64,000 bases of DNA from Blastococcus sp. CPCC 205250 (GCF_019799925.1 NZ_JABGCG010000003.1:248001-312000); one strand, 5' to 3'. Positions 53,771-62,790 are shown, counted from the first letter of the stretch. Program-made: numbers and translations. The notes: generated from the letters alone by a model not told the origin.

Positions 53771-53886
53771 GCCTCCCTCGCCGAACTGTCAGACTAGGGA
53801 GCCGCGCGGCGGATGGACAATCCGCCCGCCCCCGTACCGCGACCGTGGCCAGGGGAGGCACCGCCCACCGGACGCCGAGGAGACCC

Positions 53887-54681
53887 GTGCCCCCCACCCA
53901 GCCGACGCCCGTCGTCCCCGGGGCGGAGCCGTTCGCCTTCCCCGGCGGCCCGGCCGGCGCGGGCACCGGTGTCCTGCTGGTGCACGGCTTCACCGGGTCG
54001 CCGTACAGCATGCGGCCGTGGGGCGAGCACCTGGCGGCCGAGGGGTTCGCCGTCCGCGCCCCGCTCCTGCCCGGGCACGGCACCCGGTGGCAGGACTGCA
54101 ACCTGAGCACCGAGCAGGACTGGGTCGACGCGGTCACCGGCGCCTTCGACGAGCTGCGGGCCGAGTGCGACCGGGTGGTGGTGGCCGGGCTGTCGATGGG
54201 CGGCACGCTGGCGGTCCGGCTGGCCGAGCTGCGCGCCGACGACGTCGACGCCCTCGTGCTGGTCAACCCGTCGCTGCTCACCGAGCGGCTCGACGCCAAG
54301 CTGCTGCCGGTCCTGGCCCGGCTCACGCCGAGCTGGAAGGCGATCGCCAACGACGTCAAGAAGCCCGGTGTCGACGAGAAGGCCTACGCCAAGCTGCCGA
54401 CCCGCGCCGTGCTCGGGCTGCGCCGGCTGTGGACGGCGACCCGCGCCGACCTGGGCCGGGTCACCGCGCCGCTGCTGGTCTTCCGCAGCGTGACCGACCA
54501 CGTCGTCGAGCCGGCCTCGGTGCGGGTGCTCCTGGCCGGGGTGGCCAGCAGCGACACGACCGAGGTCCTGCTGGAGGACAGCTACCACGTCGCGACGCTG
54601 GACAACGACGCACCGGCGATCTTCGAGCGGTCCGCGGCCTGGATCCGCGAGCGGGTGCCGGTACGCGAGGGCGACACGTGA
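53887..54681 (+). CDS. Alpha/beta hydrolase, Est30/monoacylglycerol lipase-like
   Basis: 264 residues from GTG 53887 with GAGGAG four to nine bases upstream. VLLVHGFTGSPYSMRPWGEHL, APLLPGHGTRWQD, the elbow VVAGLSMGGTLAV, FRSVTDHVVEPAS and SYHVATLDNDAPAIFE (catalytic Asp and His) match small carboxylesterases such as Est30, which act on short and medium acyl esters. The stop overlaps the next start. Together with plsC and acyl-CoA ligase genes nearby it suggests lipid turnover. Confidence 0.88.
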   Translation: MPPTQPTPVVPGAEPFAFPGGPAGAGTGVLLVHGFTGSPYSMRPWGEHLAAEGFAVRAPLLPGHGTRWQDCNLSTEQDWVDAVTGAFDELRAECDRVVVAGLSMGGTLAVRLAELRADDVDALVLVNPSLLTERLDAKLLPVLARLTPSWKAIANDVKKPGVDEKAYAKLPTRAVLGLRRLWTATRADLGRVTAPLLVFRSVTDHVVEPASVRVLLAGVASSDTTEVLLEDSYHVATLDNDAPAIFERSAAWIRERVPVREGDT

Positions 54682-55382
54682 CCGCGCCCCGGCGCGGCCG
54701 GCGGGACAACGGCCTGGACGCCGCGCTGTGGTCCCCGCTGCGGGACGTCGACCCGCGGGTCGGCGAGCACCTGCTCGACGTGCTCCGCGACGCCGGCATC
54801 GCCGCGTACCTGGAGCCGGCCACCGACGTGGGGCCCTACACCCGCACCGTGTTCCTCCCCAGCCCGCCCAGCGACCGGCTCTACGTCGACCGCACGCGGG
54901 TGCGCGAGGGTCGCGAGCTGGTCGAGCAGCACGGCGACGAGCACGTGTCCGAGCGGGCGGGCGGGCAGTCCCCCGGCCCGCAGCCCGAGCGCCTGTCCCT
55001 GCGCCGGGACGTCGACGAGGACGCCGAGTGGGCACGGATCGTCTCGGCGTTCGAGGCGGAGAACGGCCGCGTCGTCGTCGACCGCGAGCCGGCCGACGCC
55101 GCGCCGCCGGCCCCGCACGAGATGCCCGTGCTCGACCGGCCCGACGAGCACTACGAGCCCCCGCCGGCGCCCCCGGTGGGCGTGCCCTCCCCGCACACGC
55201 TGTACGCGAGCCTGCTCATCGCGGCCGGTGCGCTGCTCGTCATCGCGCCCGGCGTCGTGGGGCTCACGCTCGACGTCGGCCTGGTGCTGGGTGTGGCCGC
55301 CGTCGTGGGCGGGGTCTGCCTGCTGGTCTCCCGGATGCGCGAGCGGTCGATCGACGACGGGGACGACGGCGCCGTCGTCTGA
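54678..55382 (+). CDS. Hypothetical protein with two C-terminal transmembrane segments
   Basis: 234 residues from GTG 54678, overlapping the esterase stop (GTGA). I recognise no named family. The first 70 residues (DVDPRVGEHLLDVLRDAGIAAYLEPA) look folded, followed by an acidic, Pro-rich stretch to about residue 170, then LYASLLIAAGALLVIAPGVVG and LVLGVAAVVGGVCLLVSRM, two hydrophobic segments with a basic end, then an acidic tail. Probably an inner-membrane protein with a cytoplasmic domain. Conserved association with the esterase could not be checked. Confidence 0.72.
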   Translation: MTAPRRGRRDNGLDAALWSPLRDVDPRVGEHLLDVLRDAGIAAYLEPATDVGPYTRTVFLPSPPSDRLYVDRTRVREGRELVEQHGDEHVSERAGGQSPGPQPERLSLRRDVDEDAEWARIVSAFEAENGRVVVDREPADAAPPAPHEMPVLDRPDEHYEPPPAPPVGVPSPHTLYASLLIAAGALLVIAPGVVGLTLDVGLVLGVAAVVGGVCLLVSRMRERSIDDGDDGAVV

Positions 55383-55387
55383 GAGGA

Positions 55388-55436
55388 CCCCGTCCCCCTC
55401 CCGCCTCGCGAGTTCGGCGCGAGCCCCTGGACGGGG
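55388..55436. terminator. Bidirectional two-part hairpin terminator
   Basis: Outer stem CCCCGTCC/GGACGGGG (55388-55395 with 55429-55436), inner stem CTCGCG/CGCGAG, between convergent genes. Confidence 0.55.
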
Positions 55437-55444
55437 CCGCCCCG

Positions 55445-56416
55445 TCAGCCTGCGGTCGGCTGGCGGACGAGGTCGGCGGCGCCCACCAGCCCCGCCTGCG
55501 GGCCCAGCGCGGCGACCACCACCTCCGGACCCGGCCGGAACCCGCGGCCGGGCAGCGTGCGGTGCAGCCGCTCGCGCGCCGGTCCCAGCACCGCCTCCCC
55601 CAGCGCGCTGACCCCGCCGCCGATCACGACGACGTCGGGGTCCAGGACGGCGGCGAGGTCGGCGATCCCCTGACCGAGCCAGTGGCCGACCTCGGCGATG
55701 AGCTCGCGGGCCAGCGCGTCGCCCGCCGCGGCGACGTGGGCGACGTCCTCGCCGGTGAGCGCGTCCGCCCGGCCCGACACCCGCTCCAGCAGCCGGCCGG
55801 CCGCCGCCGGGGAGCTCGCGGCGACCTCGCGGGCGGCCTGGGCGAGGGCGGTGCCGCTGGCGTACTGCTCCCAGCAGCCGCGGTTGCCGCAGGCGCACAG
55901 CCGGCCGTCGGGGACCACCCGCATGTGGCCCCACTCCCCCGCGACGCCGTGCGCCCCGCGCATCAGCCGGCCGCCCAGCACGATGCCCCCGCCGATGCCG
56001 GTGCCGAGGGTGATGGCCAGCGCCAGCTCCGCGCCCCGGGCGGCGCCGAAGCGGTACTCGGCCCAGGCCGCGGCGTCGGCGTCGTTGCCGACCCACAGCG
56101 GCAGGTCCAGCCGGCGGGCCAGGTCCTGCCGCAGCGACGTGTTGCGCCAGGCCAGGTGCGGGCTGAACAGCACCGTGTCGCCGGTGCGGTCGAACCACCC
56201 CGCCGCGCCCACCCCGACACCGGCCAGGGGGCCGTCGGCGGCGCCGGCGAGCTCCTCGACGACGGCGACGATCGCCGCCTCGGTCTCGGTGGGTGAGCCG
56301 CTGGGCGTGACGCGCCGGGCGGTGCGCAGGACCACGCCCTCCCCGGTGACCAGACCGCCGGCGACCTTGGTCCCGCCGATGTCGACGCCGACGGCGGTCC
56401 CGGTCCCCGCGGTCAC
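55445..56416 (-). CDS. glkA: ROK family glucokinase
   Basis: 323 residues from GTG 56416, one base after the upstream stop. ATP-binding GVDIGGTKVAGG, catalytic Asp112 in LWVGNDADA, ALAITLGTGIGGGIV, and the zinc site His164 with Cys174, Cys176 and Cys181 (GHMRVV and LCACGNRGCWEQ). This is the glucokinase branch of the ROK family; no helix-turn-helix is present, so it is not a repressor. It phosphorylates glucose. In Streptomyces a similar glkA lies in a comparable gene string (from memory). Confidence 0.92.
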   Translation of the reverse strand: MTAGTGTAVGVDIGGTKVAGGLVTGEGVVLRTARRVTPSGSPTETEAAIVAVVEELAGAADGPLAGVGVGAAGWFDRTGDTVLFSPHLAWRNTSLRQDLARRLDLPLWVGNDADAAAWAEYRFGAARGAELALAITLGTGIGGGIVLGGRLMRGAHGVAGEWGHMRVVPDGRLCACGNRGCWEQYASGTALAQAAREVAASSPAAAGRLLERVSGRADALTGEDVAHVAAAGDALARELIAEVGHWLGQGIADLAAVLDPDVVVIGGGVSALGEAVLGPARERLHRTLPGRGFRPGPEVVVAALGPQAGLVGAADLVRQPTAG

Positions 56417-56417
56417 C

Positions 56418-56783
56418 TCAGGCGATCTCGATGTGCTGCACCGCCGGGCCGGCCGGACCGTCGCCGGGCCGGTCGCCGGTTGCCCCGTCCGGCTGCACGC
56501 CGGCGGGCCGGTCCGGGGACGGCGGCGGCTCGGCGAGCGTCCGCAGCGCGGCGGCCGCGGCGCCGAGGGCGTCGGCCAGCGCGGCGGTGAGCTCCGGGCG
56601 CTCCCCGCGCAGCACGGCGACCGCCTGGCACAGCGGGCACCACCGGCAGTCGGTCCCGTGCGCGTGCGCGGCGTCGTGCGCGTCCCCGTCGGCGGCAGGT
56701 GGGGCGGAGGCGGCGGCGAGCGACTGCCCGAGCCCCGCCACCAGCCTCCGCGCCTGGTCGAGCCAGTCGTCGGTCGTGCTCAT
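56418..56783 (-). CDS. Small conserved actinobacterial protein with CxxCPxC motif
   Basis: 121 residues from ATG 56783, overlapping the ArsA-like stop (ATGA). N-terminal helix DDWLDQARRLVAGLGQSLAAAS, an Ala/His/Asp linker, then TDCRWCPLCQAVAVLRGERPEL, whose CxxCPxC suggests metal binding, then a helix ALADALGAAAAALRTLAEPPPS and a Gly/Asp/Pro tail. It looks like a member of the uncharacterised small protein family that accompanies ArsA-like and glucokinase genes in actinobacteria. Function unknown. Confidence 0.75.
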   Translation of the reverse strand: MSTTDDWLDQARRLVAGLGQSLAAASAPPAADGDAHDAAHAHGTDCRWCPLCQAVAVLRGERPELTAALADALGAAAAALRTLAEPPPSPDRPAGVQPDGATGDRPGDGPAGPAVQHIEIA

Positions 56784-57919
56784 GCGGTGCTCCCCTCGGC
56801 GGCCAGCAGATCGGCCGGCCACTGCTGCGGATCAGGTGCGAAGGCGATCTCCAGGCGCGCCTGCGCGGTGCCGGCGCCGGCCAGCGAGCCGCCGGTCACC
56901 ACGCAGCGGCGCAGCAGCGCGTCCAGCCGCAGCGAGCGCCGGGCGCCGGCCACGGTGACCACCAGGTCGTCGTCCCACCGGGTCAGCCCCAGGTCGCCGC
57001 GGCGGGCGAACGGCAGCGGGACGACGAGCTGCCAGCCACCGGGCACGCGGACCGGCGCCCCCACAGCGACCGGCGCGGCGGACGACACCGCGTCGTCGGC
57101 CAGCAGCGCGGCGAGCTCGTCGGCACCCCGCGGGGCGGCGGGCCGCTCCGGCACCGTCGCCACCGGGACGAGTGCGGCCAGCTCGGCCAGAGCGGCGTCC
57201 TGCTCGGCGGCGCGCGCGGTCCACCACTCCCCCTCACCGCCGGCGGGCAGCACCCGGGCGTGCAGCACGGCGGCGTGCTGCCCGTGCAGGGCCAGCGCCG
57301 GCAGGGCGTCGCGGACGGCGTCGACGGCGGCCGGCCGCGGTTCGGCCACCAGCCGCACCTCGGTGGTGGCCGGGTCGGTGAGGGCCACCGAGGACAGCAG
57401 CCTCTCGACCACCGGCACGGCCGACAGGACGGCGTCCACGGGACCGGGCCGGACCGTGCCCGTGCGCACCGCAGCGGTGCGGACGGCGCCCAGCATGCGC
57501 AGCCGCGTGGGCAGCACCTGGTCGAGCCACCACCGCAGCGCCCCGGGCAGCGCCAGCAGCCCCAGCGCGGACTCCAGCGGCCCGGCGTCGACCACGACGA
57601 GGTCGGCCTCGGCGCGGGCGAGCTCGGTCAGCAGCGCGAGGTCGGCGGCACCGGGCGGGGCCACGACGGAGCTCGCGGGGGGCAGGCTGAGCTCGGGCAG
57701 GGCGCCGGTCAGGGCGGGGCCGATGGACTCCCACAGGCCCTCGAAGGCCCGCTGGGGGTCCACGCCGACCACGCGCAGCCCGTCGACCGCCTCGAGCGGC
57801 AGCGGCCGCCGGGACAGCAGCACCGTGCTGCGGCCGGCACGCGCGGCGCGCACCGCGAGGGCCGCGGACAGGGTGGAGGCACCGGCCCCGCCCGGGCCGG
57901 TGACGAGCACGGTGGTCAC
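56780..57919 (-). CDS. ArsA-like ATPase-fold protein with degenerate P-loop
   Basis: 379 residues from GTG 57919. The N-terminus VLVTGPGGAGASTLSAALAVRAAR is the P-loop of the ArsA/GET3 fold, but the Lys of KGGxGKT is Ala14. A DVVVDAG-like Walker B (EADLVVVDAGPLESALGLLALPG), SAVPVVERLL and a final HSP20-like barrel, PGGWQLVVPLPFARRGDLGL, follow. It may bind nucleotide poorly, or act as a scaffold. Coupled to SRPBCC upstream and to the CxxCPxC protein downstream. The role of this actinobacterial ArsA group is unknown. Confidence 0.82.
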   Translation of the reverse strand: MTTVLVTGPGGAGASTLSAALAVRAARAGRSTVLLSRRPLPLEAVDGLRVVGVDPQRAFEGLWESIGPALTGALPELSLPPASSVVAPPGAADLALLTELARAEADLVVVDAGPLESALGLLALPGALRWWLDQVLPTRLRMLGAVRTAAVRTGTVRPGPVDAVLSAVPVVERLLSSVALTDPATTEVRLVAEPRPAAVDAVRDALPALALHGQHAAVLHARVLPAGGEGEWWTARAAEQDAALAELAALVPVATVPERPAAPRGADELAALLADDAVSSAAPVAVGAPVRVPGGWQLVVPLPFARRGDLGLTRWDDDLVVTVAGARRSLRLDALLRRCVVTGGSLAGAGTAQARLEIAFAPDPQQWPADLLAAEGSTA

Positions 57920-57925
57920 GCCGGG

Positions 57926-58357
57926 TCAGCCCTCGACGCGCTTCTTGAGCTCCTTGAGCGCGGTGTCGAGGATGACCTTCTCGGCCTTGCGCTTGATCAT
58001 CCCGAGCATCGGGATGGAGAGGTCGATGGTGATGGCGTAGGTGACCTCCGTGCGCCCGCCGGACTCGGCCAGCGTGTAGGAGCCCTCCTGGCGCTTCTGC
58101 ATCTGGCCCTTGACCAGGGTCCAGGAGACGCGGCGGTCGCCCTCCCACGTGTAGTCGAGGACGTAGTCGTCCTTGACCGCGCCGGCGTCCAGGACGAAGT
58201 GCACGCGCGCGGCGCGCCCGTCGGGACCGGTCTCGACGACCTCGACGCGCTTGGCCGCCGCGACCCACGCCGGGTAGGCGTCGAAGTCGGCGATGACCGC
58301 CATCACGTCGGCGGCGGGCGCCTCGATGACGATCGACTGGGTGGACTGGTCGGCCAT
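57926..58357 (-). CDS. SRPBCC (polyketide cyclase/dehydrase-like) family protein
   Basis: 143 residues from ATG 58357. The protein begins QSIVIEAPAADVMAVIADFDAYPAWV, the start-of-helix-grip pattern of SRPBCC proteins, with VHFVLDAGAVKDDYVLDYTWEG, QEGSYTLAESGGRTEVTYAI and a long C-terminal helix ending LKELKKRVEG. It resembles TB16.3 (Rv2185c, from memory). Such folds bind lipids or small hydrophobic molecules. TAGCCT seven bases before the ATG marks a leaderless promoter. It is divergent from fadD. Confidence 0.85.
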   Translation of the reverse strand: MADQSTQSIVIEAPAADVMAVIADFDAYPAWVAAAKRVEVVETGPDGRAARVHFVLDAGAVKDDYVLDYTWEGDRRVSWTLVKGQMQKRQEGSYTLAESGGRTEVTYAITIDLSIPMLGMIKRKAEKVILDTALKELKKRVEG

Positions 58358-58370
58358 GCGGAGCAGGCTA
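58358..58370 (-). promoter_or_regulatory. Leaderless promoter -10 element of the SRPBCC-ArsA-glkA operon
   Basis: TAGCCT (58370-58365), seven bases, ATG 58357. Confidence 0.5.
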
Positions 58371-58438
58371 ACCGCTCCCGGGCCCGCTGCCTCGGGGGGA
58401 CGGCCGCCCTTCGCTACTCACCGGTAGCCCCCACCGAC

Positions 58439-58444
58439 TAGATT
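58439..58444 (+). promoter_or_regulatory. Possible -10 element of the acyl-CoA ligase gene
   Basis: TAGATT, 75 bases before the GTG; the -35 region is not convincing. Confidence 0.35.
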
Positions 58445-58519
58445 TGCGGCCCAGACGCCCCACCGGGGCCGACCGGGCGACGGGGCCCGGGGTCTGCGGT
58501 GCGGGAGAGAGGACCAGGC

Positions 58520-60313
58520 GTGCGCGAGTTCAGCGTCCCGGCGACGACCGAGGTGGGCCGGGACGAGGCCCTGCCCGACATGCTGGCGGAGAACGTCGCC
58601 GAACACGGCGACGAGGTCGGCCTGCGCATCCAGCGGGCCGGCCGGTGGGAGGACGTGACCTGGCGGGAGTTCGGCGAGCAGGTGCGCGGGGTGGCGAAGG
58701 GCCTGATCGCCGCCGGCGTCCAGGCCGGCGACCGCGTGGCCCTGCAGGCCAAGACCCGCTACGAGTGGACGGTCGTCGACTACGCGGTCTGGACCGCCGG
58801 TGCCGTCGTCGTCCCGGTCTACGAGACCTCCAGCCCCGACCAGGTGTCGTGGATCCTGTCGGACTCCGGCGCGACGGCCATGATCGTCGAGAAGGCCGAG
58901 CACGCGACGGCGGTCGACTCCGTCCGCGACCAGGCCCCGGGACTGGGCCCGGTGTACGTCATCGAGGACGACGCCCTCGGCACGCTCACCGCCGCCGGCG
59001 CGGAGGTCCCCGACAGCGAGCTGGACGCCCGCCGGGCGACGCTGAACGCCGACAGCCTGGCCACGCTGATCTACACCAGCGGCACGACCGGCCGGCCCAA
59101 GGGCTGCGAGCTCACCCACGGCAACTTCCTGTTCGAGGTCGGCAACGGCATGAGCCTGCTGGGCCGGTTCATGAACGTGCAGGGCTCGCTGCTGCTGTTC
59201 ATCCCGCTCGCGCACGTGCTGGCCCGCGTCCTGCAGGTCGGGGCGATCAAGACCCGCACGGTCATCGGGCACACCCCCGACGTGAAGAACCTCGTCGAGG
59301 ACCTCGGCGCCTTCCGGCCGACGTTCGTGCTCGCCGTCCCGCGGGTCTTCGAGAAGGTCTTCAACCAGGCCAAGGCGAAGGCCGAGGGCGACGGCAAGGG
59401 CAAGATCTTCGACCGGGCCGCGCAGGTGGCCATCGACTGGTCCCGCGCCCAGGACACCGGCGGCCCCGGCCTGGCGCTGCGCGCCCAGCACGCGCTGTTC
59501 GACAAGCTGGTCTACGGCAAGCTGCGCGCCGCCCTCGGCGGCCGCTGCCTGGGCGCCATCTCCGGCGGCGCCCCGCTCGGCGAGCGGCTGGGGCACTTCT
59601 TCCGCGGCATCGGGGTCACCGTCTTCGAGGGCTACGGCCTGACCGAGACCACCGCCGCCGCGTCGGTCAACCACGACGACGCGCTGCGCATCGGCACCGT
59701 CGGCCGACCGCTGCCCGGTGTCGGGTTCGCCATCGCCGAGGACGGCGAGATCCTCATCCGCGGCGGCGTGGTCATGCGCGGCTACTGGAAGAACGAGCAG
59801 GCGACCGCCGAGGCCATCGACGCCGACGGCTGGTTCCACACCGGCGACATCGGCGAGATCGACACCGACGGCTTCGTCAAGATCACCGGCCGCAAGAAGG
59901 AGATCCTGGTGACCGCGGGCGGCAAGAACGTCGCCCCCGCCGTCCTCGAGGACCGCCTGCGCGCCAACCGGCTGGTCAGCCAGTGCATCGTCGTCGGCGA
60001 CCAGCGGCCCTTCATCGGGGCGCTGATCACCCTCGACGAGGAGGCGCTGCCCCAGTGGCTGGCGAGCAAGGGCAAGCCGGCCGACACGAAGCTCGACGCC
60101 CTGGTCGACGACCCGGACGTGCGCGCGGAGATCGACGCGGCCGTGGCCGAGGCCAACAAGGCGGTGTCGCAGGCCGAGGCGATCAAGAAGTACAAGGTGC
60201 TGGCCACCGACTTCACCGAGGACAACGGGATGCTCACCCCGAGCCTCAAGCTCAAGCGCAACGTCGTCCTCAAGGAGTACGACACCGAGGTCGAGGGCCT
60301 GTACACCCGCTGA
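58520..60313 (+). CDS. fadD: Long-chain fatty-acid-CoA ligase (FadD15-like)
   Basis: 597 residues from GTG 58520 with GAGAGGA seven bases upstream. ANL-superfamily core: LIYTSGTTGRPKGCELTHGN (A3), FIPLAHVLARVLQ, FEGYGLTETTAAASVNH (A5), WFHTGDIGEIDTDGFVKITGRKKE (A7-A8) and the C-terminal Lys in LTPSLKLKRNVVLKEY (A10). It activates fatty acids to acyl-CoA through acyl-adenylate. Neighbouring SRPBCC and PimB' genes repeat the arrangement seen around mycobacterial fadD15. A hairpin follows. Confidence 0.92.
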   Translation: MREFSVPATTEVGRDEALPDMLAENVAEHGDEVGLRIQRAGRWEDVTWREFGEQVRGVAKGLIAAGVQAGDRVALQAKTRYEWTVVDYAVWTAGAVVVPVYETSSPDQVSWILSDSGATAMIVEKAEHATAVDSVRDQAPGLGPVYVIEDDALGTLTAAGAEVPDSELDARRATLNADSLATLIYTSGTTGRPKGCELTHGNFLFEVGNGMSLLGRFMNVQGSLLLFIPLAHVLARVLQVGAIKTRTVIGHTPDVKNLVEDLGAFRPTFVLAVPRVFEKVFNQAKAKAEGDGKGKIFDRAAQVAIDWSRAQDTGGPGLALRAQHALFDKLVYGKLRAALGGRCLGAISGGAPLGERLGHFFRGIGVTVFEGYGLTETTAAASVNHDDALRIGTVGRPLPGVGFAIAEDGEILIRGGVVMRGYWKNEQATAEAIDADGWFHTGDIGEIDTDGFVKITGRKKEILVTAGGKNVAPAVLEDRLRANRLVSQCIVVGDQRPFIGALITLDEEALPQWLASKGKPADTKLDALVDDPDVRAEIDAAVAEANKAVSQAEAIKKYKVLATDFTEDNGMLTPSLKLKRNVVLKEYDTEVEGLYTR

Positions 60314-60336
60314 CCCACCCCGACCCGAGCTCGACC

Positions 60337-60372
60337 CCGAGCCCCGTCCCGCACCCGCGGGGCGGGGCTCGG
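60337..60372. terminator. Bidirectional hairpin terminator
   Basis: 16-bp stem with one G:U-type position (60337-60352 with 60357-60372), loop ACCC, between the fadD and pimB' stop codons. Confidence 0.7.
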
Positions 60373-60394
60373 TGCGTTCCGCGGCCGGCGCGGG

Positions 60395-61516
60395 TCAGTG
60401 CAGCAGGCCGGTGAAGGTGTCGGCGATCGACGTCCACGACCAGCGCTGCTCGACCCAGGCACGGCCGGCCCGCCCCATGGCCCGCGCCCGCTCGCGGTCG
60501 TCGAGCAGCGCCGCGACCGCCCCGGCCACGGACGCCGCCGACCGCGGGTCGCCCACCACCGAGCCGGTGACGCCGTCCTGCACCGCCTCGGGGGCGCCGC
60601 CGGAGGTCCCCGCCACGACGGGCAGGCCGCAGGCGGCCGCCTCGAGGTAGACCATCCCGAGCCCCTCGACGTCCAGGCCGCCGCGCCGGGTCCGGCACGG
60701 CATCGCGAACACGTCGCCGGCCGCGTAGTGCTCCGGCAGCTGCCCGGGCGCGACCGGCCCGGTGAGGACGACGGAGCGCTGCAGGCCCGCGGCCGCCACG
60801 GCCCGCCGCAGCGCCGCCTCGTCCGGCCCGCCGCCCACGAGCAGGAGCCGGGCCCGCGGGTGCCGGGCGAGCACCTGCGGCCAGCCCGCGACGAGGACGT
60901 CCTGCCCCTTGCGCGGCACCAGCCGGGAGACGCAGACGACGACCGGGGCCTCCCCCAGGCCGTGCCGGCGGCGCACCGCGCTGCCGTCGACGCCCGGCGA
61001 GAAGGCGTCGACGTCCACGCCCGGGGAGAGCTGCGCCATGCGCACCCGGCCGCCCAGCGCCGGCTCCAGCCGTCCGCGGGTGTACTCGCTGATGTAGGTG
61101 AGGACGTCCAGGCCCGCGGCGATGCGGCGCATGAGCCGCCGGCCGCCCGGCACGGCCACCCACCCCGTCTCGTGCCCGTGCGTGATCCCGAGCTGGTGCG
61201 TGACCCCGGCCGAGCGCAGCGCCGGCGCCAGCAGCCCGAGCGGCGCGGCCGCGCCGTAGACCGCCGTGTCGCACCCGTACCGGCGGGCGAGGTCGACGGC
61301 CGCCCGGGCGGCGCCCCGCGTGGGCAGCAGCATGGTGGTCGGGTGGCGGACCACGGGGTACGGCAGCTCGGCGTCGTACTGCTCCCAGCCCGGTGAGCGG
61401 GAGGCGAGCACGACCAGCGACTCCGGCGGGCGGCGGGCGAGCAGGGCCGCGACGAAGGTCTGGATGCCGCCCTGCCGGGGCGGGAAGTCGTTGGTGACGA
61501 CCAGCGTGCGGCTCAC
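60395..61516 (-). CDS. pimB: PimB'-type phosphatidylinositol mannoside mannosyltransferase
   Basis: 373 residues from GTG 61516, overlapping the protease stop (GTGA). GT-B family 4 enzyme: TLVVTNDFPPRQGGIQTFV, YGAAAPLGLLAPALRSAG, HGHETGWVAVPGGR, LSPGVDVDAFSPG, VVCVSRLVPRKGQDVL, VFAMPCRTRRGGLDVEGLG and VYLEAAACGLPVVAGTSGGAPE. It follows mycobacterial PimB' closely; that enzyme adds the second mannose from GDP-mannose to PIM1, for phosphatidylinositol mannosides. Whether this organism makes PIMs is inferred. Confidence 0.9.
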   Translation of the reverse strand: MSRTLVVTNDFPPRQGGIQTFVAALLARRPPESLVVLASRSPGWEQYDAELPYPVVRHPTTMLLPTRGAARAAVDLARRYGCDTAVYGAAAPLGLLAPALRSAGVTHQLGITHGHETGWVAVPGGRRLMRRIAAGLDVLTYISEYTRGRLEPALGGRVRMAQLSPGVDVDAFSPGVDGSAVRRRHGLGEAPVVVCVSRLVPRKGQDVLVAGWPQVLARHPRARLLLVGGGPDEAALRRAVAAAGLQRSVVLTGPVAPGQLPEHYAAGDVFAMPCRTRRGGLDVEGLGMVYLEAAACGLPVVAGTSGGAPEAVQDGVTGSVVGDPRSAASVAGAVAALLDDRERARAMGRAGRAWVEQRWSWTSIADTFTGLLH

Positions 61517-62778
61517 CGGTCCCCCGCCCGCACCCAGTCCTCGGCGAACGCCACCCGCTCGGCCTTGGTCGGGTGCGACCCGAAGAACCACTGCCACGCG
61601 GCCGGCGGGTCCGGGTCGGACAGGTTGGTCGTGGCCAGCCGCTCCTGCATCCGGACGAAGGCCCCGGCGTCGCCGGTCAGGTCCAGGGCGTGCAGGTCCG
61701 CGCGGGCCTCGATCTGCCGCGAGACCAGGTTCTGCACCGGCGTGGCGACCAGCGTGCCGACGGCGACCAGGAGCAGCACGAGCGGCACCACGCGCGGGTC
61801 GCCCGGGGACTGGGCGCCGGCCCGGCGCAGCAGCCGCATGGAGCTCAGCAGCCAGCCCAGCCCGGCGACGGCGCCCGCGGCCCCCAGCGCGCCCAGCAGG
61901 GTCCCGGTGAGGACGTCGTCGGTGGAGACGTGGCCGAGCTCGTGGGCGACGATCGACTCGATCTCGTCGTCGGGGAGCCGGTCGAGCAGCGTGTCGTAGA
62001 GGACGATCCGGCGGGTGCCGCCGAAGCCGGAGACGTAGGCGTTGAGCGACGTCGTCCGCCGGGAGGCGTCGGAGACCAGGACGTCGTCGACCGGGGTGCC
62101 GTTCTCCTCGGCCAGCTCGAGCAGGTCCGTGCGCAGCTGCCCCGCGGGCAGGGGCTCGAAGCTGTTGAACGCCGGCTCGATCACCACCGGGTACAGGAAG
62201 GACCCGACGACGACCAGGGTGGCGGCCGCCCCGGCGGCCCAGGCCCACCACGTGCGCGGCGCCCGGCGCACCAGCCAGACGAGGACCAGCAGGACCACCG
62301 CCGTCAGCGCCGCGTCGATGGCCAGCGAGACGGCGACGTCGCGCAGCCACAGCGTCCAGCTGCGGGTCGACAGCCCGTACCGGTGGCGCACCACCTCGCC
62401 GTAGACGGACACCGGCAGCGTGACCAGGCGGCCGACCGCGACGAGGGCCGCGGTGCCCAGCAGCACCTGCCAGACCCAGCCGCCGCCCAGGGGACGCGCG
62501 ACGGCCTGCACGATGCGGGCGCCCAGGCGGGTGAGGCCCAGCACCGCCGAGACGGCGAGCCCGAGCACCAGCGAGACCAGCGACGCCGGCCGGATCGCGC
62601 CGGCGAAGGCCTCGGCCCGCTCGACGACGGCGGCGGGCAGACCCGCGCCGGGGTCGGGTGGAGTCGGGCCGCCCGGCAGGTCCGGCAGCAGCGACCAGGG
62701 CGTCCGGAGGGCGACGACGAGGACGAAGGCCGCACCGAGCACGACCGCGGCCAGCAGCGCGGCCCGGCGGGCGGACAC
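61513..62778 (-). CDS. M48 family membrane metallopeptidase (Ste24/HtpX-like)
   Basis: 421 residues from GTG 62778. The zinc site is His279-Glu280-x2-His283 in VAHELGHV, with third ligand Glu357 in SRQIEARAD, as in Ste24 CAAX-type and HtpX proteases. Seven or so hydrophobic segments surround it, including VVLGAAFVLVVAL at the N-terminus and a Ste24-like N-terminal domain (YGEVVRHRYGLSTRSW). It probably degrades misfolded membrane proteins. TACGAT six bases before the GTG suggests a leaderless mRNA. Coupled to pimB. Confidence 0.9.
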   Translation of the reverse strand: MSARRAALLAAVVLGAAFVLVVALRTPWSLLPDLPGGPTPPDPGAGLPAAVVERAEAFAGAIRPASLVSLVLGLAVSAVLGLTRLGARIVQAVARPLGGGWVWQVLLGTAALVAVGRLVTLPVSVYGEVVRHRYGLSTRSWTLWLRDVAVSLAIDAALTAVVLLVLVWLVRRAPRTWWAWAAGAAATLVVVGSFLYPVVIEPAFNSFEPLPAGQLRTDLLELAEENGTPVDDVLVSDASRRTTSLNAYVSGFGGTRRIVLYDTLLDRLPDDEIESIVAHELGHVSTDDVLTGTLLGALGAAGAVAGLGWLLSSMRLLRRAGAQSPGDPRVVPLVLLLVAVGTLVATPVQNLVSRQIEARADLHALDLTGDAGAFVRMQERLATTNLSDPDPPAAWQWFFGSHPTKAERVAFAEDWVRAGDR

Positions 62779-62790
62779 GGACCGATCGTA
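62779..62790 (-). promoter_or_regulatory. Leaderless promoter -10 element of the M48 protease-pimB operon
   Basis: TACGAT (62790-62785), six bases, GTG 62778. Confidence 0.55.
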
